This document shows, in pieces, positions 8,621 to 16,294 of a stretch of DNA of 64,000 nucleotides (the stretch's first letter is position 1; the number at the start of each line of letters is the position of its first letter). The stretch is from Desulfobacteraceae bacterium (GTDB taxonomy: Bacteria; Desulfobacterota; Desulfobacteria; Desulfobacterales; Desulfobacteraceae). The notes beneath the pieces were generated by a model. That model was given only the letters and a program-made list of their open reading frames with translations, was not told the DNA's origin and searched no databases. The stretch is from NCBI GenBank assembly GCA_016743945.1, contig JADGFI010000004.1, positions 248,001-312,000 of the forward strand. The letters are read 5' to 3'. The position numbers were made by a program, and so were the translations under genes.

Positions 8621-9891
8621 GCCAGGTCCGGTCCAAGATAGGCGCGTTCGTTTTCGCCAAGTATGCCCATGGCAAGACAGATGATCGTCCACAGATGCAC
8701 CACATGATAATTCCCGCCATAGAGCCGCCCGATATCTTCAAGCTGGCTGTGGCAGTTATGACAGGGGGCCACCACATAGGCTGCCCCTGTTTTGGCAAGC
8801 TGGTTGAACTTTGTCCTTCCATAGGCCTGTCTCTGGTCGGTAAACCCTGCCTGGAGGGCACCGCCCCCCCCGCCGCAGCAAAAATTATTGTCCCGGTTGG
8901 GCACGGTATCAATGAAATTTTCTTCGCCCACAAGGGTTTTTAAAACAAATCTCAAGTCATCCACAATTTTATTGGACCCGCTTTTCCTTCCGATATTACA
9001 CGGATCCTGGATCGTAAATTTAACCTTAAGATCGTGATTCCAGTCAGCGTTGACCACAAGCTTGCCCTCTCGTATCCATTGGGCATAGAGTTCAATAATG
9101 GTGACCAGCTCAAATTTGTGGGCAATCTTGTATTTGCGCAATCCTTCCAGGATTGCAAAATAGGAGTGTCCTCACTCTGTATTGACCACCATGGGTGACT
9201 TGATATTATTGTCAATGTGGAAGACAAATTCCTCAAGAATATATTTCCACCCCTCATCATCTGCCAGAAACATGCAATAATTTTCACCTGCCCACATTAC
9301 AGAAGGGTATGTCCAGTCAGCGCCGACCGTGTGAAGAATCTTCCACAAAGGACCAAGCTCATCGGGTTCTGTAACCGGTTCCCTAGAATTTTGGTTAAGG
9401 GCCATCATGGCGCCCTCTCTGTCCACACTCACCTTTAAATCCTTGAATTCAGGCTGCTCTTCGGCGATTTCCTCGGCAACATCCGTGACGGTGAAAATAA
9501 AGTCTTTTGTTGGTACCCCCATGGCATTGCCGGATCTGATATGCTGATCACAGGAGCCGATGATCCCCTTGGGACGGTTTTCCCTTGGCACGCTTTTGCG
9601 AAGATTATACACAAGTTTAGGAATGTCGACATTCATGGGACAGACAAACAAACACCGGCCGCACATGCTGCAGACCCATATCCAATTGCTTTTTTTTATC
9701 TGGTCATCCATTCCAAGATTGAGCATCCGGACAAGTTTTCGCGGATCCATATCAAACTGCTCAGAAGCTGGACATCCACCGGTGCAGGTACCGCAGGTCA
9801 AACACAGGTCAAAGCCTGCGTCGGGAATTTTTTCCAAAACCTGCTCCTTGAACGCGATGTCAAGTTCATCAATTTTAATTGCCTCTGCCAT
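8605..9891 (-). CDS. hdrCB: HdrCB-like iron-sulfur protein, probable selenoprotein
   Basis: Fusion of an HdrC-like ferredoxin part and an HdrB/HdrD-like CCG part, the partner that takes electrons from HdrA. Residues 1-239 hold CLTCGTCTGGCP and CSMCGRCLFVCP, two 4Fe-4S motifs. Then comes an in-frame UGA at 9174-9172 in the context VVNTE-UGA-GHSYFAILEG, and the frame continues for 188 residues. These contain a complete CCG set: DPCNIGRKSG, NNFCCGGGGGAL, APCHNCHS. The UGA stands where I expect the Cys of an ECGH motif in homologues, so Sec at residue 240 is the simplest reading. Full length with Sec is 428 residues. Without recoding the locus looks like two genes or a frameshift. A perfect 8-bp hairpin follows the UGA. 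It starts 14 bases after metF2 and ends 32 bases before hdrA. Confidence 0.87.
9138..9156 (-). promoter_or_regulatory. Putative SECIS hairpin for the hdrCB UGA
   Basis: GCAAUCCU pairs perfectly with AGGAUUGC (8 bp) around a GGA triloop, beginning 15 bases after the UGA in the mRNA. The apical core CCUGGAAGG differs by one base from CCUGGCAGG in the mvhD hairpin. The shared core in two otherwise unrelated genes supports recognition by the same SelB. Confidence 0.7.
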
Positions 9892-9905
9892 TTTAAATTC
9901 TCCCG

Positions 9906-10784
9906 TTACCTTAATTTGGCTGCATTCAGATATTGCACCAGATTATCGACACCGCCGACGGTAATAATATGGACACCCTGGCAAATATCTTTCAGGCTGT
10001 TAACCGTATCCGCAAAAAGTTCCATGCTTGCCTTTTTTGTGTCGGTTGCCTTTGCAAGTTTTTGGATGACCCAGTCAGGCACAAGTCCGGATCTGAAATG
10101 GCGATTTAAAAATTTGCCCATGCCTGCTGTTCTTAGAACCATTACTTCGGCAATTACAGGGACGCGAAAAGGATCAACCTGCTTCATGAATCTGGCAAAC
10201 TGGTCAACATCAAAAATAGGCGTGGTCAGAAAATATCCTGACCCTATATTTACCATATCTTCCATCTCTTCCATGCCCCGTTTGGGCATGTTTTTTCCCC
10301 AGGGCGTTTCAATTCCAGACCCCAGGACAAACTCCATTTTACGGTCCAGCTCTTTCCCTTCAATATTAACCCCATGTTTTAAATGGTCCAGAACAGACCC
10401 TAACTTGCCCGAGTCAACATGGAAGAACATTGTCTCCTGAAGGCTGTCGCCTGTAATTCTGTAATCTTCTGTAAACACAAGGAGATTTTCAACACCGGTG
10501 TCATGGGCCAAGGCCAGATCCTTTTGGAGCTGGAAACGATTCTTATCCCTTGTGGTGGTCTGGTAAATGGCATTAAAATTATTCTCCATTAAAAGGCCGC
10601 AGCTTTTAATCGTATCGGTCACAACCCCTTCCAATTCTATCTCCTGTACAGATACACCATCAACCCTACCTTTTATTTTGTTAAGGCTGTCAGCAAGGCC
10701 TTCCGGCTCTTCATCTCCCAGTGGGACCTGTATTTCCGAGGTCACAACAAATCTCTTTTTTTCAAAGGATTCTTTTAAATTCAT
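9906..10784 (-). CDS. Divergent MetF-like protein (second methylene-THF reductase paralogue)
   Basis: A 292-residue TIM-barrel protein of the methylene-THF reductase family. It has VVTSEIQVPLGDEEPE at the N-terminus in place of the usual ECGPPKG, then QTTTRDKNRFQLQKDL, LVFTEDYRITGD and GSGYFLTTPIFDVDQF, matching the family order. It differs strongly from the MetF at the operon's end, and the folate-binding segment looks altered. It follows the HTH-receiver gene by 30 bases and precedes hdrCB by 14, so it is co-transcribed with the electron-transfer subunits. It may be a second catalytic subunit, an enzyme for another C1 carrier, or a structural adaptor. Family assignment is good; the exact substrate is unknown. 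Confidence 0.82.
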   Translation of the reverse strand: MNLKESFEKKRFVVTSEIQVPLGDEEPEGLADSLNKIKGRVDGVSVQEIELEGVVTDTIKSCGLLMENNFNAIYQTTTRDKNRFQLQKDLALAHDTGVENLLVFTEDYRITGDSLQETMFFHVDSGKLGSVLDHLKHGVNIEGKELDRKMEFVLGSGIETPWGKNMPKRGMEEMEDMVNIGSGYFLTTPIFDVDQFARFMKQVDPFRVPVIAEVMVLRTAGMGKFLNRHFRSGLVPDWVIQKLAKATDTKKASMELFADTVNSLKDICQGVHIITVGGVDNLVQYLNAAKLR

Positions 10785-10797
10785 GATCTGCCTCCTT

Positions 10798-10829
10798 CCT
10801 ATTTTAATCCAAGCCTATTTTAATCCAAG
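10798..10829. repeat. 16-bp exact tandem duplication at the 3' end of the HTH-receiver gene
   Basis: CCTATTTTAATCCAAG is present twice head to tail (10798-10813, 10814-10829). It spans the stop codon of the regulator gene and the gap before the MetF-like gene, and mirrors the arrangement at the end of hdrCB in the same operon. Confidence 0.9.
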
Positions 10830-11387
10830 TAAGGTTGCCACTTCATCCTTGAGCCGGGGCAGGGGGATTGGTTTTGAAAGGCAGACATCAGCACCATACT
10901 CCTTCATTGTGGCGAATTTCTCATCATCAAGGTATGCGGATAATACGAGAATTTTTATATTTTTTGTCGCCGGGTTCTCCTTGATCTTTTTACAGACTTC
11001 ATAGCCCTTGATATCCGGCATCATAATGTCCAGAATTAAAAGATCAGGACGAAAATGGTTCACCTGGAGGCCCGCCTCAAACCCATCGGAAGCGGAAATA
11101 ACCTCATAATCGAATTTATCTTCCTCCAGTGCCTGGACAATAGATTCGACAATAATCATGTCATCGTCAACAACCAGAATTTTTTTTCTGCCCAGTTCAT
11201 CGTCGGTTTCCGGAATAGGGATTCCCTGGCTTTGCATAAAGGATTTAAGGTTTGATTTTTTTATCCTTCTGTGGCCGCCAACCGTCTTGTATGCCTTTAT
11301 ATGACCGGCTTCCACCCAGTTGATAATGGTTTTAGACGAAACATTGCAGTATTTGCTTGCGGTAAATACAGTCAAGGTATCTTCCAT
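10815..11387 (-). CDS. HTH-receiver response regulator heading the Met/Hdr operon
   Basis: A 190-residue regulator with the DNA-binding part first. Residues 1-55 form an excisionase/MerR-like helix-turn-helix (TASKYCNVSSKTIINWVEAG, then GHRRIKKSNLKSF). A receiver domain follows from about 67, with KILVVDDDMIIVE, the phospho-accepting Asp in LLILDIMMPDIKG, and KP in CLSKPIPLPRLK. Most response regulators have the reverse order. It is the first gene of the operon and begins next to a sigma-70-like promoter, so it may autoregulate and control one-carbon genes. The PAS kinase just upstream at 11654-13474 is the obvious candidate partner. The start is well supported by AAAGGAGGTCCC before the ATG. 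Confidence 0.88.
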   Translation of the reverse strand: MEDTLTVFTASKYCNVSSKTIINWVEAGHIKAYKTVGGHRRIKKSNLKSFMQSQGIPIPETDDELGRKKILVVDDDMIIVESIVQALEEDKFDYEVISASDGFEAGLQVNHFRPDLLILDIMMPDIKGYEVCKKIKENPATKNIKILVLSAYLDDEKFATMKEYGADVCLSKPIPLPRLKDEVATLLGLK

Positions 11388-11424
11388 GGGACCTCCTTTT
11401 TTTGGGGATTTGGGATATGAATTA

Positions 11425-11453
11425 TAATTATTATATGAATTTCATTCTGTCAA
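11425..11453 (-). promoter_or_regulatory. Sigma-70-type promoter for the Met/Hdr operon
   Basis: On the minus strand a perfect TTGACA (11453-11448) is followed after 17 bases by TAATTA (11430-11425), about 38 bases before the ATG of the HTH-receiver gene. The surroundings are very AT-rich. No other good promoter is visible in the operon's small gaps. Confidence 0.55.
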
Positions 11454-11653
11454 GCACAAAAAATAAGCATAATAACTATAAATACTAGAATAACTATTTT
11501 CGCCGATTCGGATATCTCGCTGTTGCAAAGGGTCGCTCCCATCGTAACGAGAAATAAATAAAGGTTAAAAAAAAAATCACAATTTTTTTGAATCCGATAA
11601 AAATCGGGAAATAGTTCCCATTACACTGGAATTATAGCGCTTTTATACAAATT

Positions 11654-13474
11654 TTAATCTGCAACGGGAAGGGTGATGGTGAACTTTGTCCACTGCCCTT
11701 CCTGGGATTCAACAACAATATCGCCTCCATGGTCCTTGATAAACCCATAGCAGACCGAAAGCCCCAGGCCAACTCCCTGGACACTTTCTGTCTTGGTGGT
11801 AAAAAAAGAGTGAAAGACTTTGTGTATATGCTCGGGCTTTATGCCGGTTCCTGTATCACGGATGGTAATATGCAGTTTCGAACTGACAGGTTTCGTGGAA
11901 ATTTCAAGATCGCCGCCCTCGGGCATGGCATACATGGCGTTGGAAAACAGATTAATAAATATCTGGCGCAATTGATCCTTGGACCCAAGAACCAGGCCCG
12001 GGTCACAGGTCAGGTCAAAGCGGACCTTAATGCTGTTTTCCCTGAACCGCTTTTTGTACAAAAGCATCAATTCGTCAATAACGGTATGAATATCAATTTT
12101 TTGGCGTTCTCTTTGGTCAGGCTTGGAAAAAGAGAGCATCTTTTTGAGCATGTCCGCCAGTCGTTCAATTTCAGACAATGACATGTCCAGAAGTCTGCGT
12201 CTCTTGTTCTGGGGCGAAATTTCGGTCTTCATCAACTCCAGGGTGTTCATTATTCCAAACAACGGGTTGTTCAGTTCGTGGGCAATCTGGGAGGTGAGTC
12301 TTCCCATGGCAGCCAGTTTTTCAGACTGAAGCAAATGCTGCCTGGCTTCACTCAATTGTCGTTCCGTGGTGAGCAGTTCTTTTAAATCCACAAATATCGC
12401 AACGGATGCAAGTTCTTTACCCTGCTCGTCGTAGAGGATGCTGGCGGAAAGATTGCCTTCAATTAAGCGTTTGTCATCTCGTTTAAAGGTTAATGGATAG
12501 GAATTGAGCTTGCCTTTGCCCCCGAAATCATCATCTCTCATCATCTCCATGATCATTTTTGTTTGTTTCTTTGGAAAAATTTCCTGGATACTCATTTTGT
12601 CCACCACCTGATCTGAACTGAATCCGAAAATATTTTCAGCACCCTGGTTCCACAGCCTGATTCCCCCTTTCATGTTCATTGCCATGATGGCATTGGTAGA
12701 ACATGAAATGATCTTGTCCAGGAAATCATGGGCCTCTTTTATCTGGTTTTCATGCTTTTTCCTCCGGGTTTGATCCACAACAATACCTTCATATCCGAGA
12801 ATTTTACCATTGGTATCATATCGAACATTACTGGTTAATAGGATGTGAAGAATGTTGCCGTCCCGTTTTCGCCATTTTAATTCATAATCTATTACCTTGC
12901 CTTTTTTTTCTATGATATCCGTATATTCCTGCCTGTCTTCGGGCCTTAAATAAACTTCTGTGGCAAGATCAAGGGCAAGAAACTCGTCTTTATCCTGGTA
13001 TCCAAGGATTTTTAGCAGGGCAGGATTGACATCCAGAAAACGTCCCTGTTTGCTACTGATAAACACACCGCATCCGACATGGGTGAAAAGCCTTTGATAG
13101 CTTTCCCTGGATGCTTTAAGTATTGCTTCCTGCTGTACGCTGTGGGTGATATCATTGTAGATGGACAGCTTGGACCTTGTTCCATCTTGATTGTTGACCG
13201 GATGTTCTGAAAGGGAAAAATTCTTGTCAACAGAGGCAATATAGATCTGGCTGTGGCTATTCTTATTCTTGATAAAGATTTCATCATATTTGCACCAGGC
13301 ACAGGGTTTATCCGATTTGATAATTACCTGGTGGCATTTTTTCCCCACTCCATCTCCAAACAGGGCCTTCATGAATTTATTCATGTATTCAATGGTATAG
13401 TCATCATTGACAATATAAATACCATCTTCAAAAGCATCCAGTGCATCAAGCAGCCTTGAGGTATGATCCGCCAT
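11654..13474 (-). CDS. Soluble PAS-domain sensor histidine kinase
   Basis: A 606-residue kinase without membrane segments, so it probably senses a cytoplasmic signal. There are three PAS-like regions, about 5-100, 120-235 and 245-365. The first contains CHQVIIKSDKPCAWCKYDEI, whose CxxC and extra Cys could bind metal or sense redox state. The dimerisation box ARQHLLQSEKLAAMGRLTSQ leads to AHELNNPLFGI with the phospho-accepting His near 399. The ATPase part has FINLFSNAMYAMPEGG, DTGTGIKPEHI and GVGLGLSVCYGFI. It is transcribed toward the HTH-receiver regulator, 266 bases away. That spacing suggests its own promoter but a functional pair. Start: ATG at 13474 after an AAGGAG site. Confidence 0.9.
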   Translation of the reverse strand: MADHTSRLLDALDAFEDGIYIVNDDYTIEYMNKFMKALFGDGVGKKCHQVIIKSDKPCAWCKYDEIFIKNKNSHSQIYIASVDKNFSLSEHPVNNQDGTRSKLSIYNDITHSVQQEAILKASRESYQRLFTHVGCGVFISSKQGRFLDVNPALLKILGYQDKDEFLALDLATEVYLRPEDRQEYTDIIEKKGKVIDYELKWRKRDGNILHILLTSNVRYDTNGKILGYEGIVVDQTRRKKHENQIKEAHDFLDKIISCSTNAIMAMNMKGGIRLWNQGAENIFGFSSDQVVDKMSIQEIFPKKQTKMIMEMMRDDDFGGKGKLNSYPLTFKRDDKRLIEGNLSASILYDEQGKELASVAIFVDLKELLTTERQLSEARQHLLQSEKLAAMGRLTSQIAHELNNPLFGIMNTLELMKTEISPQNKRRRLLDMSLSEIERLADMLKKMLSFSKPDQRERQKIDIHTVIDELMLLYKKRFRENSIKVRFDLTCDPGLVLGSKDQLRQIFINLFSNAMYAMPEGGDLEISTKPVSSKLHITIRDTGTGIKPEHIHKVFHSFFTTKTESVQGVGLGLSVCYGFIKDHGGDIVVESQEGQWTKFTITLPVAD

Positions 13475-14143
13475 ATCAAATCTCCTTTAAAACAAAAGAG
13501 TGTTTGTTTTTAGATATTTGAATATTTAACATAAACCAGGTCATGCCGCAATCTGTTATGGAAGATGGTCCTGGGAAATATCAGGATTGCTTAAATTGAA
13601 ATCTTTGCTTCCACAAAATTGCCATGGTGTAAATGATTTGGACACCCTGTTTGTTTTTCGGGTGATTCGGATATGCAACCAATCCCTTGGATCGTCCGGC
13701 ATATTAATCGAGAAGAGATCCCTTTGTATTTGTTTTTATTTTGGTATGACTTTTGCGTTTAAGAATCCGATATCGAAGAGTTCACAGAACTTGCCGCCTT
13801 TAAAACCATTGCCGGAAAAATCATGCGGGAGTTGCGTGCATCCAAAAAAGCACCGGGGCAGGATCAAATTTTTACGGCCGGGGAAAAAGAATGGATTGCC
13901 TGGCAGTATCGAAAAATCCATGGATGTCCAATTCCAAAAATTCTTCAGGCACAGATGATAGCATTCAGAGACCGTTTCGGCTTGAATTATTTTTTGATTT
14001 TGAACAATAACGATAGGTCGTGTGTCAGTTTTTTTTACAGGTTGAAAAAAAAAGCGCAATTTTTTTTTAAAAAAAGGCAATTTTTTTGGGGGCTAAAGCC
14101 CTATATGGTTTCTGGCAAATACGTTCAATATTTTTTAAGAAAT
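13475..14143. other. Long gap with decayed gene material
   Basis: Nearly 670 bases without an intact gene between the divergent kinase and CBS genes. The left part (13475-13760) is AT-rich with no coding signal I trust. The middle holds the degraded dehydrogenase-like C-terminus listed separately. The right part ends in runs of A and T just before the sigma-54 promoter. Confidence 0.6.
13762..13986 (+). pseudogene. Remnant resembling the C-terminus of an LDH2-type malate/lactate dehydrogenase
   Basis: One frame directly after an in-frame stop reads ESDIEEFTELAAFKTIAGKI, then RELRASKKAPGQDQIFTAGE, KEWIAWQYRKIHGCPIPKIL and QAQMIAFRDRFGL, after which it runs into low-complexity residues. A stretch of about 70 codons with SKKAPG, a GE pair, GxPIP and a terminal RDRFGL is what the last part of LDH2-family NAD(P)H oxidoreductases looks like. 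No start, nucleotide-binding part or upstream body is present. I read it as the tail left after a deletion. The family name is from memory of the pattern and is moderately sure. Confidence 0.5.
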
Positions 14144-14159
14144 TGGCACGGCAATTGCT
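14144..14159 (+). promoter_or_regulatory. Sigma-54 promoter upstream of the CBS/ACT gene
   Basis: TTGGCACGGCAATTGCTA carries the -24 box TGGCAC, five bases, then the -12 box TTGC: an ideal match to the sigma-54 consensus. It ends 72 bases before the chosen ATG at 14232. The CBS and following stress-protein genes would therefore need an activator of the kind encoded at 25527 or 44331. Confidence 0.85.
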
Positions 14160-14231
14160 AATAGGGAAAGTTATTGGAAAATTAAGACAAAAATCCAGGG
14201 TATGATCCCCATGGAAGAAGGAAGGCAAAAT

Positions 14232-14909
14232 ATGCTGATAAAAGAATGGATGAGTCGATCGGTGGTGACCATAAACCATGAAAACTCTTTGTGTGATGCA
14301 TCAAAATTATTTCAGACCATGGTTATTTCCATGCTGCCCGTTGTGGAAAATAGCATACTTGTCGGAATTTTGACCGACGGAGATGTGAAAAAGGCAACCC
14401 CCTCGGATGCCACCACCCTGGACAAATTCGAAATGCCAGGATTAATGGATACCGTTAAAATTAAATCTGTCATGTCCAAACCTGTTGTAACGATTCAGGC
14501 CGACCACACAGTGGATGAAGCAGCAGCAATTATGCTGAAAAAAGGGATTTCGGGACTGCCGGTGCTCAATCGAACAGGCATATTATCGGGGATCATCACC
14601 AAAAGTGATGTTTTCAGGTGTTTTGTTTCTTTTACAGGGGTTTCAAAAAACGGCCAGATTTTTGCCTTTAAGCTGCATGACAGGCCGGGAATTATTCAGA
14701 CAATTATAGATATCATAAGGGAAAGCCGCGGCAGACTGTGCAGTATCATGACATCCTATGATGATGTTGATGATGGGGGCAGGACGGTTTTTTTTCATAC
14801 ATTTGATATCGATCCAACCCATTTTGACAGTCTGGTGGAAAGGTTCCATGGAACCGGGGGGTTGTTTTATATAGCCGATCTGTCACGCGGATTTCGAAAA
14901 ATTTTTTAA
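14232..14909 (+). CDS. Tandem CBS-domain protein with a C-terminal ACT-like domain
   Basis: A 225-residue cytoplasmic protein. Two CBS motifs lie at about 1-60 (IKEWMSRSVVTINHENSL) and 75-130 (VMSKPVVTIQADHTVDEAA), with GILTDGDVKKA and GIITKSDVFRC ends, so it should bind adenine nucleotides. Residues from about 143 (FAFKLHDRPGIIQTIIDIIR) look like an ACT ligand-binding fold, the arrangement seen in AcuB-like proteins. The ATG at 14232 is preferred over an earlier in-frame ATG at 14202, because GGAAGG sits six bases before it. It lies downstream of a strong sigma-54 promoter and precedes two universal stress genes, so it is probably an energy or stress sensor. The ligand is unknown. Confidence 0.85.
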   Translation: MLIKEWMSRSVVTINHENSLCDASKLFQTMVISMLPVVENSILVGILTDGDVKKATPSDATTLDKFEMPGLMDTVKIKSVMSKPVVTIQADHTVDEAAAIMLKKGISGLPVLNRTGILSGIITKSDVFRCFVSFTGVSKNGQIFAFKLHDRPGIIQTIIDIIRESRGRLCSIMTSYDDVDDGGRTVFFHTFDIDPTHFDSLVERFHGTGGLFYIADLSRGFRKIF

Positions 14910-14928
14910 ACCTATAGGGAATCATGAA

Positions 14929-15414
14929 ATGAATAAAAAAATAAATAAAATTTTGGCCTGTGTTGATTTCTCTGAATATTCATTGGCGGTATTGGAATAT
15001 GCCATTGAACTTTCCAACACGTCTCATACCCATATCCTTGTTTATAATGTCATTAACCAGCGAGATATCAATCTGCTTGAAACCGTCAGCCCATATGTCC
15101 CCGACAAAGTAGACCTAGAAACCTATATCAGGGATATGAAAAAAGAAAGAGTGGGAAAGATAAGAACGATGTTGAAAGAATATTTTTTTGAAAATAAGTC
15201 CGACATGAATTTTAAGGTGGATGTGGGGATTCCCTCGGAAGCGATTCTCAAAATCATTGAAACCCAGGAAATTGATTTGGTTGTAATGGCCAACAAGGGC
15301 CGTGGCAATATATCACGGTTTTTGTTTGGCAGTTCTGCTGAAAAGGTGTTCCGGCATTCTCCGGTTCCGGTGGTCAGTGTCAGAAAACCCGAAAATTTCA
15401 AACGGGAGAAATAA
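14929..15414 (+). CDS. Universal stress protein (UspA family)
   Basis: A 161-residue single-domain Usp: KINKILACVDFSEYSLAVLEY at the start, a central VGIPSEAILKIIE segment, then DLVVMANKGRGNISRFLFGSSAEKVFRHSPVPVVSVR. The glycine-rich MANKGRGN-x9-GSSAEKV pattern is the ATP-binding type. It follows the CBS/ACT gene by 19 bases and touches the next Usp gene, so the three form an operon under the sigma-54 promoter. The role (stress survival, nucleotide sensing) is family knowledge only. Confidence 0.92.
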   Translation: MNKKINKILACVDFSEYSLAVLEYAIELSNTSHTHILVYNVINQRDINLLETVSPYVPDKVDLETYIRDMKKERVGKIRTMLKEYFFENKSDMNFKVDVGIPSEAILKIIETQEIDLVVMANKGRGNISRFLFGSSAEKVFRHSPVPVVSVRKPENFKREK

Positions 15415-15415
15415 A

Positions 15416-15898
15416 ATGGAAAAACAAATCGATAAAATTAAAAAAATACTGGTGGCCATAGATTTTTCAATTTATTCCAGGCCAACGCTTGAATATGCCG
15501 CAGCGGTTGCAAAGAATACAAATGCCCGGTTAGTGGTCCTCAATATTATCAATCAAATTGAAATTGACTCCGTTCAAAAAGAGGTGAATTCAAAATACCC
15601 CAATACCTTTGCCCTTGCAAAACATCTTCCCAATGAAATAGGGCGGCGGGAATTGAAAATGGAAGCCTTGATAAAAGAAATTTTTGGGTCCACCCCATTG
15701 CCGATTGAAATACGCATAGGGCATGGCAGACCACATGTGGAAATAATAAAGGCCATTGACCGGGAGGTCGCTGATTTACTGGTGTTCGGGCCTAAGGGCC
15801 GGAGCAATCTCCATGGATTTATTTTCGGCAGTGTTGCAGAAAAATTATTTCGTCATTCCCCTGTGCCGGTTATGAGCCTTCGGGGTCCGGCAGAATGA
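15416..15898 (+). CDS. Universal stress protein (UspA family), second copy
   Basis: A 160-residue Usp, paralogue of its neighbour: KIKKILVAIDFSIYSRPTLEY, GHGRPHVEIIKAID and LLVFGPKGRSNLHGFIFGSVAEKLFRHSPVPVMSL. The ATP-binding pattern GPKGRSN-x8-GSVAEK is complete. The start at ATG 15416 lies one base after the previous stop, which implies translational coupling; a GGGAGAA site sits inside the end of the upstream gene. An earlier in-frame start within that gene would add an unsupported leader. It was probably made by local duplication of the upstream gene. Confidence 0.92.
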   Translation: MEKQIDKIKKILVAIDFSIYSRPTLEYAAAVAKNTNARLVVLNIINQIEIDSVQKEVNSKYPNTFALAKHLPNEIGRRELKMEALIKEIFGSTPLPIEIRIGHGRPHVEIIKAIDREVADLLVFGPKGRSNLHGFIFGSVAEKLFRHSPVPVMSLRGPAE

Positions 15899-15971
15899 TC
15901 GACCTACGTTTACGGGTGAAAAAACGGATAAGCCTGGGACAAAAACAAACTATTTTTTAGGAGAATTTATT

Positions 15972-16231
15972 ATGATCGCCAGAAGGGCGGTTGGGGGTGC
16001 TGCTCAAATTCTTGAAAATGCCGGTATCCCAAAACAAAAGATAAACACTCGGATCATCCAGGGAGCCAAGAGTCGAGCCGGGGCAATCGTTACAGCCGCC
16101 AAACAAGAAAATTGCGATACCATTGTATCGGCAGAAAAGGCAAATCCGAGATGAGCAGCTTTGGTATCGGTCGTGTCCCCTAAAAGGTCACCCATGGTGC
16201 ACGGGAAATGACCGTGTGGATGGTGCCATAA
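15972..16231 (+). pseudogene. Broken third universal stress protein
   Basis: The first 60 codons read ARRAVGGAAQILENAGIPKQ and continue to KQENCDTIVS, resembling the middle of a Usp. The frame then shifts: the next frame gives IGRKGKSEMSSFGIGRV, a Usp ATP-loop ending, followed by a TAA and then KVTHGAREMTVWMV, another typical Usp tail. One frameshift, one stop and the missing N-terminal half show decay. A GGAGAA site before the ATG at 15972 could still permit a short peptide. It sits at the end of the Usp operon, consistent with a worn-out duplicate. Confidence 0.7.
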
Positions 16232-16294
16232 CACCGTGTTTAGATTCGTTGGGACCATAACCGGTTTTTCGTTTGCAGCAGGAGGGAGAAAATT

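Noticed and set aside
9172-9174. Reading the hdrCB locus as two separate genes
   Set aside because: The second part would have to start at a TTG without a ribosome site and would lose the first CCG half; a single frame with one UGA and a perfect hairpin explains it better.
9541-10440. 299-codon plus-strand frame
   Set aside because: Antisense to hdrCB and the MetF-like gene, with Ser/Pro-rich composition typical of shadow frames.
13587-13958. 123-codon plus-strand frame
   Set aside because: No ribosome site or motif, and its end overlaps a better-supported remnant in another frame.
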